Shown here piece by piece: positions 50,692 to 59,160 of a stretch of 64,000 nucleotides of DNA. The position numbers were made by a program, and so were the translations under genes. Numbering within the stretch: the stretch's first letter is position 1; each line of letters opens with the position of its first letter. Location of the stretch: the NCBI GenBank assembly GCA_041650255.1, contig JBAZLL010000002.1, forward strand, positions 72,654-136,653, written 5' to 3'. The DNA comes from 1-14-0-10-45-29 sp041650255. GTDB lineage: Archaea; Micrarchaeota; Micrarchaeia; Anstonellales; Anstonellaceae. The notes below the pieces were generated by a model that made no database searches, was not told the origin of the DNA, and saw only the letters and a program-made list of their open reading frames with translations.

Positions 50692-51270
50692 ATGAAAACA
50701 ACAAAACAGACTGTTTCGCGCGCAAAAAAACAGGCAATACTCATTACTGGTGTCCCCGGTTGTGGAAAAACCACTCTTGCAAAAACGCTCGCAAAGAAAA
50801 ACAAATGGAATTATCTCTCATTAAATGATATTGCCTCAAAACCCGGTTTTTATTCAAAAATTGACAAAAAAGACAATGCAAAAATTGCAAATCTGCCAAA
50901 GCTTGAGCGCGAGGCAAACAAAATAATCTCAAATTCATCCAAATCAATAGTGGTGGACGGGCACTTGGGCGCGGATTTACATCTAAACGTGAACAAGGTG
51001 ATTGTTCTTCGAATAAATCCCACGCACCTGCAAAAAAGGCTTGCGAAACGAAATTATAATCTGCAAAAGATTGAGCAAAATACAACTGCAGAAGCGCTTG
51101 ATTATTGTACTCTTGCGTCCGAGCAAAATTATTCAAAGAAAAAAATATTTGAAATTGATGCAACTTGCATTGAAAAAAAGCCTCTTTTTGAAAAGCTAAT
51201 GCTTCTTTTGCAAAATCCAAAAGCCTATTCAAAGCCAAAAATAAACTGGTCTTCTTTTATTTTGAGATAA
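50692..51270 (+). CDS. AK6/Fap7-like NTPase (putative adenylate kinase)
   Basis: 192 residues. Walker A LITGVPGCGKTTLAKTLA near residue 17, LNDIASKPGFYS, VVDGHLGAD (the AK6 GHLGAD variant of the usual lid motif) and RLAKRNYNLQKIEQN. This is the AK6/hCINAP/Fap7 family, which has adenylate kinase and ATPase activity and assists small-subunit ribosome maturation by acting on Rps14. A 17-residue N-terminal basic extension is unusual. Confidence 0.85.
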   Translation: MKTTKQTVSRAKKQAILITGVPGCGKTTLAKTLAKKNKWNYLSLNDIASKPGFYSKIDKKDNAKIANLPKLEREANKIISNSSKSIVVDGHLGADLHLNVNKVIVLRINPTHLQKRLAKRNYNLQKIEQNTTAEALDYCTLASEQNYSKKKIFEIDATCIEKKPLFEKLMLLLQNPKAYSKPKINWSSFILR

Positions 51271-51359
51271 TTTAATTTTTGCAAAACGGATGTGTAGTAT
51301 AGCCTGGGTATAGTTAGCTATAAAAACCACGCCCGAATGTCATTTCTTGGGTGGATTCA

Positions 51360-51671
51360 ATGAGTACAAAGAAAAAAGCCGCATTCAAATGTTCTGCAAA
51401 CTGCAGTGAGCGCGTATGCACAATGAGTCTTGCGCTTGCCCTTGGAATATTATGGGGCGTTGGGATTGCTTTAACCACGATTTGCGCAATTTTTTATGAA
51501 GGGTATGCAACCGCGTTTTTGGAAGTTATAAAAAGTATTTATCCCGGCTACAGCGTCAGTTATTCCGGTGCATTAATCGGACTCGTGTATGGTTTTATCG
51601 GGATGTTTGTTAACGGATACATAATTGCATGGCTTTATGATATGCTCACAAGGCGATGCGGGTGTGCCTAA
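51360..51671 (+). CDS. Small two-helix membrane protein (holin-annotated family)
   Basis: 103 residues from the ATG at 51360. ALALGILWGVGIALTTICAI, SIYPGYSVSYSGALIGLVYGFI and NGYIIAWLYDML are characteristic of a small archaeal/bacterial family often labelled bacteriophage holin, but no phage genes are near, so a housekeeping role is more likely. Cys residues cluster at both ends. TATA-like CTATAAAAACC is near 51319. Confidence 0.7.
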   Translation: MSTKKKAAFKCSANCSERVCTMSLALALGILWGVGIALTTICAIFYEGYATAFLEVIKSIYPGYSVSYSGALIGLVYGFIGMFVNGYIIAWLYDMLTRRCGCA

Positions 51672-51677
51672 ACAGAC

Positions 51678-51709
51678 TTTTTATTTAGTTATTTTTTTAT
51701 TTAGTTATT
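51678..51709. repeat. Two 16-bp tandem T-rich units
   Basis: TTTTTATTTAGTTATT occurs twice in a row between the convergent membrane-protein and SemiSWEET genes. T tracts like these are typical archaeal termination sites. Confidence 0.6.
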
Positions 51710-51769
51710 TTTGATTTTTCCCCCAGCCGCTTTTTCCCAGAATTTTTCTCTCTTTTTATTTTTTCTTAT

Positions 51770-52042
51770 TCATCTTTTTCTCTTACCCACTTTCTTTCTG
51801 TATGCAAAAATCAAATATCCGTTAAAGAGTGCGATAATTGTTGCAATTGTATTTAATGTCAAAAAAACAGTATCTTTCAGCAAAAGCGCATGATATGCCA
51901 AAAAAGCCGAGCCGAAAAAATAAAGTCCTACAAAAGCAAAATTAAGATTTTTTCCTTTTTCCCTAAAGTTTTGCAATGTTTCGGGTATCCAGGCAAGAAT
52001 GATAAAAATCATTCCCAATATTCCGACCAATTCAAGTTCCAT
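51770..52042 (-). CDS. SemiSWEET-like (PQ-loop) transporter
   Basis: 90 residues with three membrane helices: LVGILGMIFIILAWIPETLQNF, LNFAFVGLYFFGSAFLAYHAL and FLTLNTIATIIALFNGYLIF. The WIPETLQ segment corresponds to the PQ-type signature (here P-E) of SemiSWEETs, which work as dimers to move sugars. It is the last gene of the pentose phosphate operon, 18 bases after the transaldolase gene. Confidence 0.8.
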   Translation of the reverse strand: MELELVGILGMIFIILAWIPETLQNFREKGKNLNFAFVGLYFFGSAFLAYHALLLKDTVFLTLNTIATIIALFNGYLIFAYRKKVGKRKR

Positions 52043-52059
52043 GCTTGCAAAACATCCCG

Positions 52060-52716
52060 TTATTTTTTATTGCTTTGCAATGCCTTTTTGTAGTCTTCCA
52101 AAAAAAGCATAATGCCTTTGTCTGTTAGCTGGTGTTTAAACATCTCTTCAAACACTTTCGGAGGCAGTGTGCAAATATTTGCGCCAATCATCGCTGCCTT
52201 GAGCACATGTTGCGTATTTCTCACAGATGCCACTATTACCTCTGTCTTAAATCCATAATTTTTGTATATTTGCATTATCTCCTCAACAAGTGCCATTCCA
52301 TCCTTTGAAATATCATCGAGCCTGCCGACAAACGGAGACACGTAAGTTGCGCCTGCTTTTGCGGCAAGCAATGCCTGATTGGCCGAAAATACCAAAGTGA
52401 CATTTGTTTTTATTCCGGCTTTTGAGAACTCTTTCACCGCTTTAAGCCCTTCGGCAGTCATAGGCACTTTTACAACAATGTTCGGTGCCCATTTGGCAAA
52501 TTCCCTGCCGTCTTTTACCATCTGTTCGGCAGATTCTCCTATTCCTTCTACGCTTATTGGCCCTTTTACAATTTTACAAATATCTTTTATTGCCTCTTCC
52601 TGCTTTCGACCGGATTTCATTATAAGTGTCGGGTTTGTGGTAATTCCATCAACCAATCCGGTCGTATAAAGCTCCTTAATTTTTGAAACTTCGGCGGTGT
52701 CCAGAAATATTTTCAT
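52060..52716 (-). CDS. tal: Transaldolase (TalC/MipB-like)
   Basis: 218 residues, the short transaldolase/fructose-6-phosphate aldolase subfamily. MKIFLDTAEVSKIKEL and VDGITTNPTLI start it, VVKVPMTAEGLKAVKEF carries the Schiff-base Lys, and YVSPFVGRLDDIS follows. It moves dihydroxyacetone units between sugar phosphates. Neighbours on both sides are in the same transcript. Transaldolase or fructose-6-phosphate aldolase activity cannot be separated by sequence. Confidence 0.93.
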   Translation of the reverse strand: MKIFLDTAEVSKIKELYTTGLVDGITTNPTLIMKSGRKQEEAIKDICKIVKGPISVEGIGESAEQMVKDGREFAKWAPNIVVKVPMTAEGLKAVKEFSKAGIKTNVTLVFSANQALLAAKAGATYVSPFVGRLDDISKDGMALVEEIMQIYKNYGFKTEVIVASVRNTQHVLKAAMIGANICTLPPKVFEEMFKHQLTDKGIMLFLEDYKKALQSNKK

Positions 52717-52725
52717 AAAATTACC

Positions 52726-53166
52726 TCACAGATTCGAGCTTGCATTTACCGAATAACCGTTTATATAATTTAAAACGGTTGGCACAAGATAATCACGTTC
52801 GAATGGAATCATAATGACTTCGTCCACTTTTGAATTCAGCTTCGGATATTCTTGTAAAACTTCGGATTTTTTAACACTCGAGAGCAATAAAACCGGAAAA
52901 TTACGGCCTTTTTGTTCTTTTAAATTATTGAGAACATCAAAACCATTCACATGTTTGAGCATATAATCTGCCATAACAAGTGAGTAGTTATTTTTACCTA
53001 TCAGCCACATAGCTTCGATTCCATCAAATGCAGGGTCAACAATGCACTTTCCCGCGAAAAGTTTTTGCACCAACAATTGAGATGATGCGTTATTCGAAGC
53101 ATAAAGAATTTTTGGTGTTTTGTCATCAGTATTTACTTTTACTGTTTGTCCAGTTATAACATTCAT
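52726..53166 (-). CDS. Atypical receiver (REC)-domain protein
   Basis: 146 residues. TPKILYASNNASSQLLVQKLFAG, SLVMADYMLKHVNGFDVLNNLKE and FPVLLLSSVKKSEV show a CheY-like fold with the phosphoacceptor Asp67 kept. The acidic pair is replaced by Asn25-Asn26 and the conserved Lys by Ile in MIPFERD, so normal phosphorylation is doubtful. No output domain, no histidine kinase nearby. It sits between tktC and tal in the pentose phosphate operon. Confidence 0.8.
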   Translation of the reverse strand: MNVITGQTVKVNTDDKTPKILYASNNASSQLLVQKLFAGKCIVDPAFDGIEAMWLIGKNNYSLVMADYMLKHVNGFDVLNNLKEQKGRNFPVLLLSSVKKSEVLQEYPKLNSKVDEVIMIPFERDYLVPTVLNYINGYSVNASSNL

Positions 53167-53205
53167 AGTTTCACCATCGTATCAATAATCTAAATTAGAA
53201 TCAAA

Positions 53206-54207
53206 TTATTTTTTCTTCTCTATCACTTTTTTGCACGCATCAACAATCGCATTTGCATCCATTTTATAATGCGCAAGCAATTGCATTCCTTCTCCCGATT
53301 CCCCAAATTTGTCCTGCATGCCGATTCGTACAAGCGGCACTACGCAATTGTTTTCGCACAGGCTTTCGCAAACCGCGCTTGCAAGCCCGCCATTTATCTG
53401 ATGTTCTTGCGCAACAACAACCGCGCCGCATTTTTTTGCATAAGCACAAATCGTTTTCACATCAATCGGTTTTATTGTGTGGCAATTAAGCACCGCCGCA
53501 TCAATTCCCTTCTCCGCCAATTTTTTTGCGGCGATAAGCGATTGAAACACTTCAATTCCGCATGCGATAATTGCAACGTCCGCCCCATTTTTGAGCACAT
53601 TGATTTTTCCGATTTCAAACGGCGTATTTGCACTTGTAAATTCGGGAATCTTTTCCCTTCCGAGCCGAATATATACCGGTCCGGGCATTCTTGTCGCCGC
53701 TTTAGCCGCCTTGCCAGCCTCAACCGAGTCCGCAGGCACAAGCACTTTTACATTTGGCAATACGCGCATAATTGCAATATCTTCAAGCGCCTCGTGAGTT
53801 GCCCCGTCGGGTCCTGTTGTAATTCCTGCGTGCGCACCTGAAAATTTCACATTCAAATTATTGTAAGCAATATTCACTCTTATCTGGTCCCAATTTCTTC
53901 CGGGAGAAAATACTGCAAATGATGAGAAGAAAACCACTTTTCCCTCCAGCGCAAGTCCGGCCGCAACCGACGCCATATTCTGCTCTGCCACTCCACAGTT
54001 GAAAAACCTGTTTGGAAATTCTTTTTCAAACCATTCGGTTCTTACAGAGCCCGACAAATCCGCAGTAAGCGCGACAATCTTTTCATTCTCTCTTCCAAGT
54101 TCAAGAAGCGCCTTTCCCCAGCCATCTCTTGTAGGCGATTTTTTGAGCGAATCTGCAAATACGTCCGGCGCAAGCTTCATTTCTGCATTTAGTACAAATT
54201 CAGGCAT
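53206..54207 (-). CDS. tktB: Transketolase, C-terminal subunit
   Basis: 333 residues from the ATG at 54207, which has AGGTGTG before it. VALTADLSGS, FNCGVAEQNMASVAAGLAL and GPDGATHEALEDIAIMR are the pyrimidine-binding half of transketolase. The enzyme is split into two genes, as in many archaea; the N-terminal subunit gene ends nine bases upstream. It forms a complete ThDP enzyme with it. Confidence 0.94.
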   Translation of the reverse strand: MPEFVLNAEMKLAPDVFADSLKKSPTRDGWGKALLELGRENEKIVALTADLSGSVRTEWFEKEFPNRFFNCGVAEQNMASVAAGLALEGKVVFFSSFAVFSPGRNWDQIRVNIAYNNLNVKFSGAHAGITTGPDGATHEALEDIAIMRVLPNVKVLVPADSVEAGKAAKAATRMPGPVYIRLGREKIPEFTSANTPFEIGKINVLKNGADVAIIACGIEVFQSLIAAKKLAEKGIDAAVLNCHTIKPIDVKTICAYAKKCGAVVVAQEHQINGGLASAVCESLCENNCVVPLVRIGMQDKFGESGEGMQLLAHYKMDANAIVDACKKVIEKKK

Positions 54208-54215
54208 ATTCACAC

Positions 54216-55103
54216 CTATTTTTTCTTCGCATGCACCCAAGTCTTGCAATCTTTATTTGCGAGCTCAAGCTCTTCAATCATTTTTTTTGCTTCTTCCGCT
54301 TTCGGGGCGATTCCGTGCCACTTATAATCGCCTTCAATGGACAAAATGCCTTTTCCCGCAATTGTATTCGCAATTATAATAATGGGCTTTGAGTTTGGTT
54401 TTTCCCGCGCTTTTTTGCTTGCGTGCAAAAGCGCATCATAAACTTTTTGCATATTATTTCCTTCAACCTCGATAACATCCCATCCAAACGCCTCATATTT
54501 TTTCCTAAGAGGCTCAAGCGGCATAATATCTTCGGTTTTTCCATCAATTTGAATATTGTTTCTATCCATTATCTGCACAACATTTGCGAGTTTGAATTTT
54601 GAGGCAAACATTGCGGCTTCCCACGTCTGCCCTTCCTGATGTTCTCCGTCCGATGTAAGGCAGAAAACAAGGTTGTCTTTTTTATCCATCTTCAATGCAA
54701 GTGCAATTCCGCACGCCTGCGAAAGTCCTTGCCCGAGTGGGCCTGATGAGCTTTCAATTCCGGGTAATGCCCCCAAATGCGGATGCCCTTGCAACGGCGA
54801 GCCGAGTTTTCTTAACGTAATCAATTTTTCTTTTTGAAAATATCCGCACTCAGCCAACGCGGCATAAAGCACCGGGCAAATATGCCCGTTTGAAAGGATG
54901 ATTCTGTCTCGTCCGTCCCATCTCGGATTTTTTGGGTCATGTTTTGCAATCCCAAAATAAAGCGCGGCAAACACATCCGCCATCCCAAGCGAGCCTGCAG
55001 TATGCCCGCTTCCCGCGGCACAAACCATGCGAATAATATCAATTCGCATTTTGTTTGCAGTCTGGTTTAGCGCTTTGACCGAACTTGTGAGTTTAAACAC
55101 CAT
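54216..55103 (-). CDS. tktA: Transketolase, N-terminal subunit
   Basis: 295 residues from the ATG at 55103. AAGSGHTAGSLGMADVFAALYFG, GRDRIILSNGHICPVLYAAL and LTSDGEHQEGQTWEAAMFAS with VVQIMDRNNIQIDG, which is the ThDP/Mg-binding half. A spacing of 13 bases to rpe upstream and 9 to tktB downstream places it in the operon. It moves ketol units in pentose metabolism. Confidence 0.94.
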   Translation of the reverse strand: MVFKLTSSVKALNQTANKMRIDIIRMVCAAGSGHTAGSLGMADVFAALYFGIAKHDPKNPRWDGRDRIILSNGHICPVLYAALAECGYFQKEKLITLRKLGSPLQGHPHLGALPGIESSSGPLGQGLSQACGIALALKMDKKDNLVFCLTSDGEHQEGQTWEAAMFASKFKLANVVQIMDRNNIQIDGKTEDIMPLEPLRKKYEAFGWDVIEVEGNNMQKVYDALLHASKKAREKPNSKPIIIIANTIAGKGILSIEGDYKWHGIAPKAEEAKKMIEELELANKDCKTWVHAKKK

Positions 55104-55116
55104 CAAATTCCCCTGT

Positions 55117-55761
55117 CTATTGCTTGTTTACAATCGTTTTTAGCTCTTTATATGCCAAATCGGCGTCATCTTTTTCAAAAAGGGTGCTTGCGGCCGCCAA
55201 TCTATTTGCACCCGCGCGCACCGCCCTCAAGGCTGTTTGTTCGGTTATCCCACCATCCACTTCAATTATCATATTTTTATCCATTGAGCGAAGTTCGGAA
55301 ATTTTATCTTCCATCTCACAAATATATTTTTGCCCCGAAAGTCCGGGATAAACTGTCATTACCAAAATTTCCTGCGCCGGCTCAAGCCCTTCAAGCATAG
55401 ATACCTGCGTCGGAGGATTTAGCACCCAGCATAAACCGCTTTCTTTTTGCCTTACAAGCTCGGCCGCCTCTTCCAAATCAGCCCGTTCGCCCGATTCCAC
55501 ATGAATTTGAAAAATGCTTTTTTCTCCGCCCGGCAATTTCTGAATCCATTCAAGCGGGTCCGAAACCATCAAATGATATTCAATAATTTTGTTTTTTGGC
55601 AGGGATTTGAGTGATTCGAGCCCTATAGTCTTATTGTTTACAAAAATGCCGTCCATCAAATCAATTTGCAATATCGGCGCGGACGAGACCCGACTAATTT
55701 TTTGCATGAGGTCTTGCTTTGTTTTTGATAAAATTGCAGGTACGATTTCAATTTCGCTCAA
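55117..55761 (-). CDS. rpe: Ribulose-phosphate 3-epimerase
   Basis: About 214 residues from a TTG at 55761 (SEIEIVPAILS follows), with GGTGAG four bases upstream; an upstream TTG at 55782 also opens the frame. Motifs: APILQIDLMDGIFVNNKTIG (Asp catalytic, metal), IEYHLMVSDPLEWI, VMTVYPGLSGQKYI and IIEVDGGITEQTA. It interconverts ribulose and xylulose 5-phosphate. First gene of the six-gene operon. The usual MVxPGxxGQ motif reads VYPGLSGQ. Confidence 0.92.
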   Translation of the reverse strand: MSEIEIVPAILSKTKQDLMQKISRVSSAPILQIDLMDGIFVNNKTIGLESLKSLPKNKIIEYHLMVSDPLEWIQKLPGGEKSIFQIHVESGERADLEEAAELVRQKESGLCWVLNPPTQVSMLEGLEPAQEILVMTVYPGLSGQKYICEMEDKISELRSMDKNMIIEVDGGITEQTALRAVRAGANRLAAASTLFEKDDADLAYKELKTIVNKQ

Positions 55762-55926
55762 AAAACTCACCTTAGGGCTCAAGAGATGAAAAAATAGGGC
55801 TTTTTGTGCTAATAAACTTGCCTATCTTCATTTTTTAGCTTAAAAAATATTTTTTCAAAATAAAAAATTGCAAAAAAATTCCGCACACTATATAAAATTT
55901 CTGCCGTAAATTAATTCGGTGTTTTT

Positions 55927-56904
55927 ATGGAACGAAATGGGACAATCACTAATTTTATCAAAACGCATTATAAGCATTTCAATGCGGCAACGCTAAAAGA
56001 TGCGGCTGAAGGTTACAAAAAACACATCGAAAGCGGAGGAAAAATGTTCGTTACGCTTGCAGGTGCAATGTCCACCGCAGAGCTTGGAATTTCTTTGGCG
56101 GAAATGATAAGACAGGATAAAGTGCATGCGATTTCGTGCACCGGAGCAAATTTGGAAGAAGACCTTTTCAACCTCGTGGCAAACAAATCATATAAACGCG
56201 TTCCGAATTACCGCGAGCTTTCCCCAAAAGAGGAACAAGACCTCCTTGAGCACCATTACAACCGCGTAACCGACACTTGCATTCCTGAAGAAGAAGCAAT
56301 GCGAAAAATAGAAAACATCGTTCTAAAAAGATGGATGCACACCGGTCCAAACGACAAGCGTATGTTCCCTCACGAATATCTTTACGACGTCATTCGTTCA
56401 AAAGAGCTTGAATCCGAATATGACATAGATCCGAAAAATTCGTGGCTTATTGCGGCGGCGCAAAAGGATTTGCCGATTTTCATCGGCGGATGGGAAGATT
56501 CGACTCTTGGAAACTTTTTTGTCTCAAACAGCATAAAGGGAAAAGTTGACAAAATGTCCCATATGAAATCTGGTCTTGAATACATGGTATCGCTTGTTGA
56601 TTGGTATAAAAAAGAAACAAAAGAGCATTCAATAGGATTTTTCCAAATCGGGGGCGGAATTGCTGGCGATTTCCCGATTTGTGTTGTTCCGCTCATTGAG
56701 CAGGATTTGCACAAAGACGTACGCAAATGGGGCTATTTCTGCCAAATTTCTGATTCCACAACTTCGTATGGTTCTTATTCCGGCGCGGTTCCAAATGAAA
56801 AAATCACTTGGGGCAAGTTGGGAATTGAAACTCCCCGCTTCATAATTGAAAGCGATGCGACCATTGTTGCGCCGTTGATATTTGCTTATGTGTTGGGTCT
56901 CTAA
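55927..56904 (+). CDS. dys: Deoxyhypusine synthase
   Basis: 325 residues. VTLAGAMSTAELGISLAEMI, ISCTGANLEEDLFNL, GFFQIGGGIAGDFPICVVP and SGAVPNEKITWGK carry the NAD site and the active-site Lys that attacks the spermidine-derived imine. It modifies a Lys of aIF5A. A TATA box CTATATAAAATTT lies about 30 bases upstream. The substrate factor aIF5A is not in this window. Confidence 0.95.
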   Translation: MERNGTITNFIKTHYKHFNAATLKDAAEGYKKHIESGGKMFVTLAGAMSTAELGISLAEMIRQDKVHAISCTGANLEEDLFNLVANKSYKRVPNYRELSPKEEQDLLEHHYNRVTDTCIPEEEAMRKIENIVLKRWMHTGPNDKRMFPHEYLYDVIRSKELESEYDIDPKNSWLIAAAQKDLPIFIGGWEDSTLGNFFVSNSIKGKVDKMSHMKSGLEYMVSLVDWYKKETKEHSIGFFQIGGGIAGDFPICVVPLIEQDLHKDVRKWGYFCQISDSTTSYGSYSGAVPNEKITWGKLGIETPRFIIESDATIVAPLIFAYVLGL

Positions 56905-57015
56905 ATTTATTCTATTTTTATATTTTTAATTTTCTTTTAAAAAATCAGAATTCAATTAATTTGCACTTTCTAAATATTATTTATTCAAAGTAATATTTAT
57001 TCAACGTAATATTAT

Positions 57016-57270
57016 TCACAGCCCTGCATAATCCAGCGCCTTTTTTTTGTTTGCAAAAAATTTGCCCGCAGTACCCCAAACAGGCAAATCATATTCATTT
57101 GCCACTCTGAAAAGCTCTGATGCATTCACATGTCGCTCGGTCTTTAGATATGGCACATCTCCCGCTGGAGTTTTCTCTCTTACAACACTAAATTCAATTT
57201 TTTGCCTAATGCCCGAATGCAATACTAATATGTCCACTTTTCCTTTTTTGAGTATTTCTTTTTTATCCAT
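57016..57270 (-). CDS. Hypothetical small protein
   Basis: 84 residues from the ATG at 57270 (MDKKEILKKGKVDILVLHSG). Alpha/beta-looking with IEFSVVREKTPAGDVPYLKTERHV. No recognised motif. It follows a second small gene and DUF1858 gene on the same strand at spacing of about 45 bases and 10 bases, so they may form one unit. Confidence 0.55.
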   Translation of the reverse strand: MDKKEILKKGKVDILVLHSGIRQKIEFSVVREKTPAGDVPYLKTERHVNASELFRVANEYDLPVWGTAGKFFANKKKALDYAGL

Positions 57271-57316
57271 TAAAATCACAACTTTCTTTTGTCGAATTTA
57301 TTTTTTGCACCAAAAT

Positions 57317-57577
57317 TCATTCAAATATATACACTACAAAAACATATTTTCCGGTATCGTCTTTTTCTCGTTTTATCTCCGCTTTATAGCCGCTTTTCTC
57401 CTGTTTTATTGCTTCCTCTTTTGCCGCATTTGCAAACGGAGTTACAAAAACAACTTTTTTTCCATGCTTAATTATTGTCTTTCGCGCAGGCATCACCGGC
57501 GGCGCTCTTTTTGCCGCCGCTCTTGAGGCTACACTGCCATAAAGACTTTTTTTAATAAAATCGTCCGCCGGAGGCAT
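57317..57577 (-). CDS. Hypothetical small basic protein
   Basis: 86 residues, Lys/Ala-rich (SVASRAAAKRAPPVMPARK) with KKVVFVTPFANAAKEEAIKQEKS and C-terminal KYVFVVYIFE. No known family. Directly downstream of the DUF1858 gene on the minus strand. Confidence 0.55.
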   Translation of the reverse strand: MPPADDFIKKSLYGSVASRAAAKRAPPVMPARKTIIKHGKKVVFVTPFANAAKEEAIKQEKSGYKAEIKREKDDTGKYVFVVYIFE

Positions 57578-57588
57578 TTTTTCACCAT

Positions 57589-57945
57589 TTATTTTTTTCC
57601 CAAAATTTTCTTCTGTTTATTTAGCTCTACAATTTTCAAGTTTAATTTTTCAATAAGCGCATCTGTTTGTTTCTCATCCATCCCATGCACCGCGCATCCA
57701 TCTCCAATGCCTTCAAACGAGGATGCCGGGCATCCGATACAATGCAATCCCTCATCAATAAGCATCTGCATAAGCTCCGGGTAATCAACAATTATTTCCG
57801 CAATAAGCGTATTTTTATCAATTTTTTCAATTCTTTTTGGCATATTTGAGGCATCAACTTCAATTGGCGCGTACTCCACTTTCCCATCGGCTTTTGCTTT
57901 TGGTTTGATAATGGGCACTTTGATTGTTTTCTTCCTCGTATTCAT
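57589..57945 (-). CDS. DUF1858 domain protein
   Basis: 118 residues from the ATG at 57945. The C-terminal half is DUF1858: IDKNTLIAEIIVDYPEL, MLIDEGLHCIGCPASSFEG, GCAVHGMDEKQTDALIEKLN. The Cys pair (CIGC) and a third Cys suggest redox or metal binding; such domains occur with hybrid-cluster or iron-sulfur-repair proteins. The N-terminal ~40 residues are Lys-rich and probably disordered. The gene is divergent from aIF2-beta, with its start 77 bases away. Confidence 0.8.
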   Translation of the reverse strand: MNTRKKTIKVPIIKPKAKADGKVEYAPIEVDASNMPKRIEKIDKNTLIAEIIVDYPELMQMLIDEGLHCIGCPASSFEGIGDGCAVHGMDEKQTDALIEKLNLKIVELNKQKKILGKK

Positions 57946-57988
57946 ATTTTTCTTTAGGGGGCATGGCTTTTTATACTTGGGCTTTTTG

Positions 57989-58000
57989 AATATAAATAGG
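57989..58000 (+). promoter_or_regulatory. TATA box of the aIF2-beta gene
   Basis: AATATAAATAGG lies 22-33 bases before the GTG start, giving a leaderless message. Confidence 0.55.
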
Positions 58001-58021
58001 CTTATTCTAAGGATAAGCATT

Positions 58022-58438
58022 GTGGTTGATTACTTGAAAAGCTATGAAGAGCTATTAAAAGACGCGAGAAAGGGCCTTCCGGACAAAACTCTTTCAAAAG
58101 AGCGATTTGAACCGCCCCGAGCAAACATTTCCATTCAGGGAACAAAAACGATTATTGCAAATTTTGACGCAGTCTGCCAAAAACTAAGGCGCGAGCCGAA
58201 AATGGTTTCCAAATATTTGGGAAAAGAGTTGGCAGTTCCTGTATCTATTGAAGGTTCACGTCTTGTTTTGCACGGCAAAATAAGCGAGAGGCAGGTAAAT
58301 GAACGTCTTTCAAATTATATCAAATATTTTGTGATGTGCAAAGAGTGCAACCGTCCGGACACAAAAATCATCTCTGGCGAGCACGGATTTTCATTTCTTG
58401 TGTGCGAGGCATGTGGTGCCCGCTCTCCGGTAAAATAA
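58022..58438 (+). CDS. eif2b: Translation initiation factor aIF2 beta subunit
   Basis: 138 residues from a GTG at 58022, 22-33 bases after the TATA box AATATAAATAGG, hence leaderless. VDYLKSYEELLKDARKGLP is the helix binding the gamma subunit, then the alpha/beta core and a C4 zinc ribbon (VMCKECNRP ... LVCEACGARS). It forms the aIF2 heterotrimer. The gamma subunit gene is at 23.2 kb. aIF1A follows after 12 bases. Confidence 0.95.
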   Translation: MVDYLKSYEELLKDARKGLPDKTLSKERFEPPRANISIQGTKTIIANFDAVCQKLRREPKMVSKYLGKELAVPVSIEGSRLVLHGKISERQVNERLSNYIKYFVMCKECNRPDTKIISGEHGFSFLVCEACGARSPVK

Positions 58439-58450
58439 AAAGGTGCATAA

Positions 58451-58774
58451 ATGGCTTACAATCCTCATACAAAACGACCGTACAAACCAAAAGAGGCGGA
58501 CACCGGTCCGATTAGGGTTCGCCTTCCAAAAGAGGACGAAGTGCTTGGCACAGTAATCGCAACCGTCGGCGGTGGCAGACTTCAGGTCGCATGCAAGGAT
58601 GAAAAAGAGAGACTTGTACGTATTCCCGGGAAAATAAGACGTAACATTTGGGTACGCCCGGGCGACGTTGTTTTGGTGAAACCTTGGACAATTGAGGGCG
58701 ACAAAAAAGCGGACATTGTTTGGAGATATAATCATCTTCAGGCGCAATGGCTTCGGGACAGAAATTATCTCTAA
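58451..58774 (+). CDS. eif1a: Translation initiation factor aIF1A
   Basis: 107 residues with the OB fold of aIF1A: IRVRLPKEDEVLGTVIATVGGGRLQVACKDEKER, LVRIPGKIRRNIWVRPGDVVLVKPW. It binds the A site of the small subunit during initiation. Preceded by aIF2-beta and followed by a small membrane-protein gene and rio1; aIF1A with Rio1 is a common archaeal pair. Confidence 0.96.
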   Translation: MAYNPHTKRPYKPKEADTGPIRVRLPKEDEVLGTVIATVGGGRLQVACKDEKERLVRIPGKIRRNIWVRPGDVVLVKPWTIEGDKKADIVWRYNHLQAQWLRDRNYL

Positions 58775-58851
58775 TTTTTTTACTTATAATTTTTCCCATC
58801 CGTTTTCCAAACGTTTTAAAACTTCATCGTTTTTCTTCAATAGGTGTTTTG

Positions 58852-59136
58852 ATGGGAAAGGAACTTGATATTGATTCTGAAATGAAATTTCACATAAAAG
58901 AACTTTATGAGGAGAGAGAGCTTTTGGACGCTTATTCATTAACCAAAAAGAAAAAGCTTCCGGCATTGGTACTTGCATTTATTTTTTCTCCGCTTGGATA
59001 CGCATACACGAAAAAATTTGATTATGTTATCCTTTCCCTATTGACGTTTAATTATTTCCTGCTCGGCTTCATCATCGGCCCCGTGCACATCTTTTATCTC
59101 TATTCGCAGGCAGAGGAGAAGACAAAGGACCTTTAA
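58852..59136 (+). CDS. Small membrane protein (TM2-domain-like)
   Basis: 94 residues from the ATG at 58852, leaderless after GTTTTAAAACT. A coiled helical start (MKFHIKELYEERELLDAYS) is followed by KKKKLPALVLAFIFSPLGYAYTKKFDYVILSLLTFNYFLLGFIIGP, resembling TM2-like proteins. Function unknown. Confidence 0.65.
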   Translation: MGKELDIDSEMKFHIKELYEERELLDAYSLTKKKKLPALVLAFIFSPLGYAYTKKFDYVILSLLTFNYFLLGFIIGPVHIFYLYSQAEEKTKDL

Positions 59137-59160
59137 ATATCCAAACTCTCTTATGTTCTT

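Noticed and set aside
51360..51671. Prophage holin
   Set aside because: The family label is not matched by any phage gene nearby, and the neighbours are housekeeping genes.
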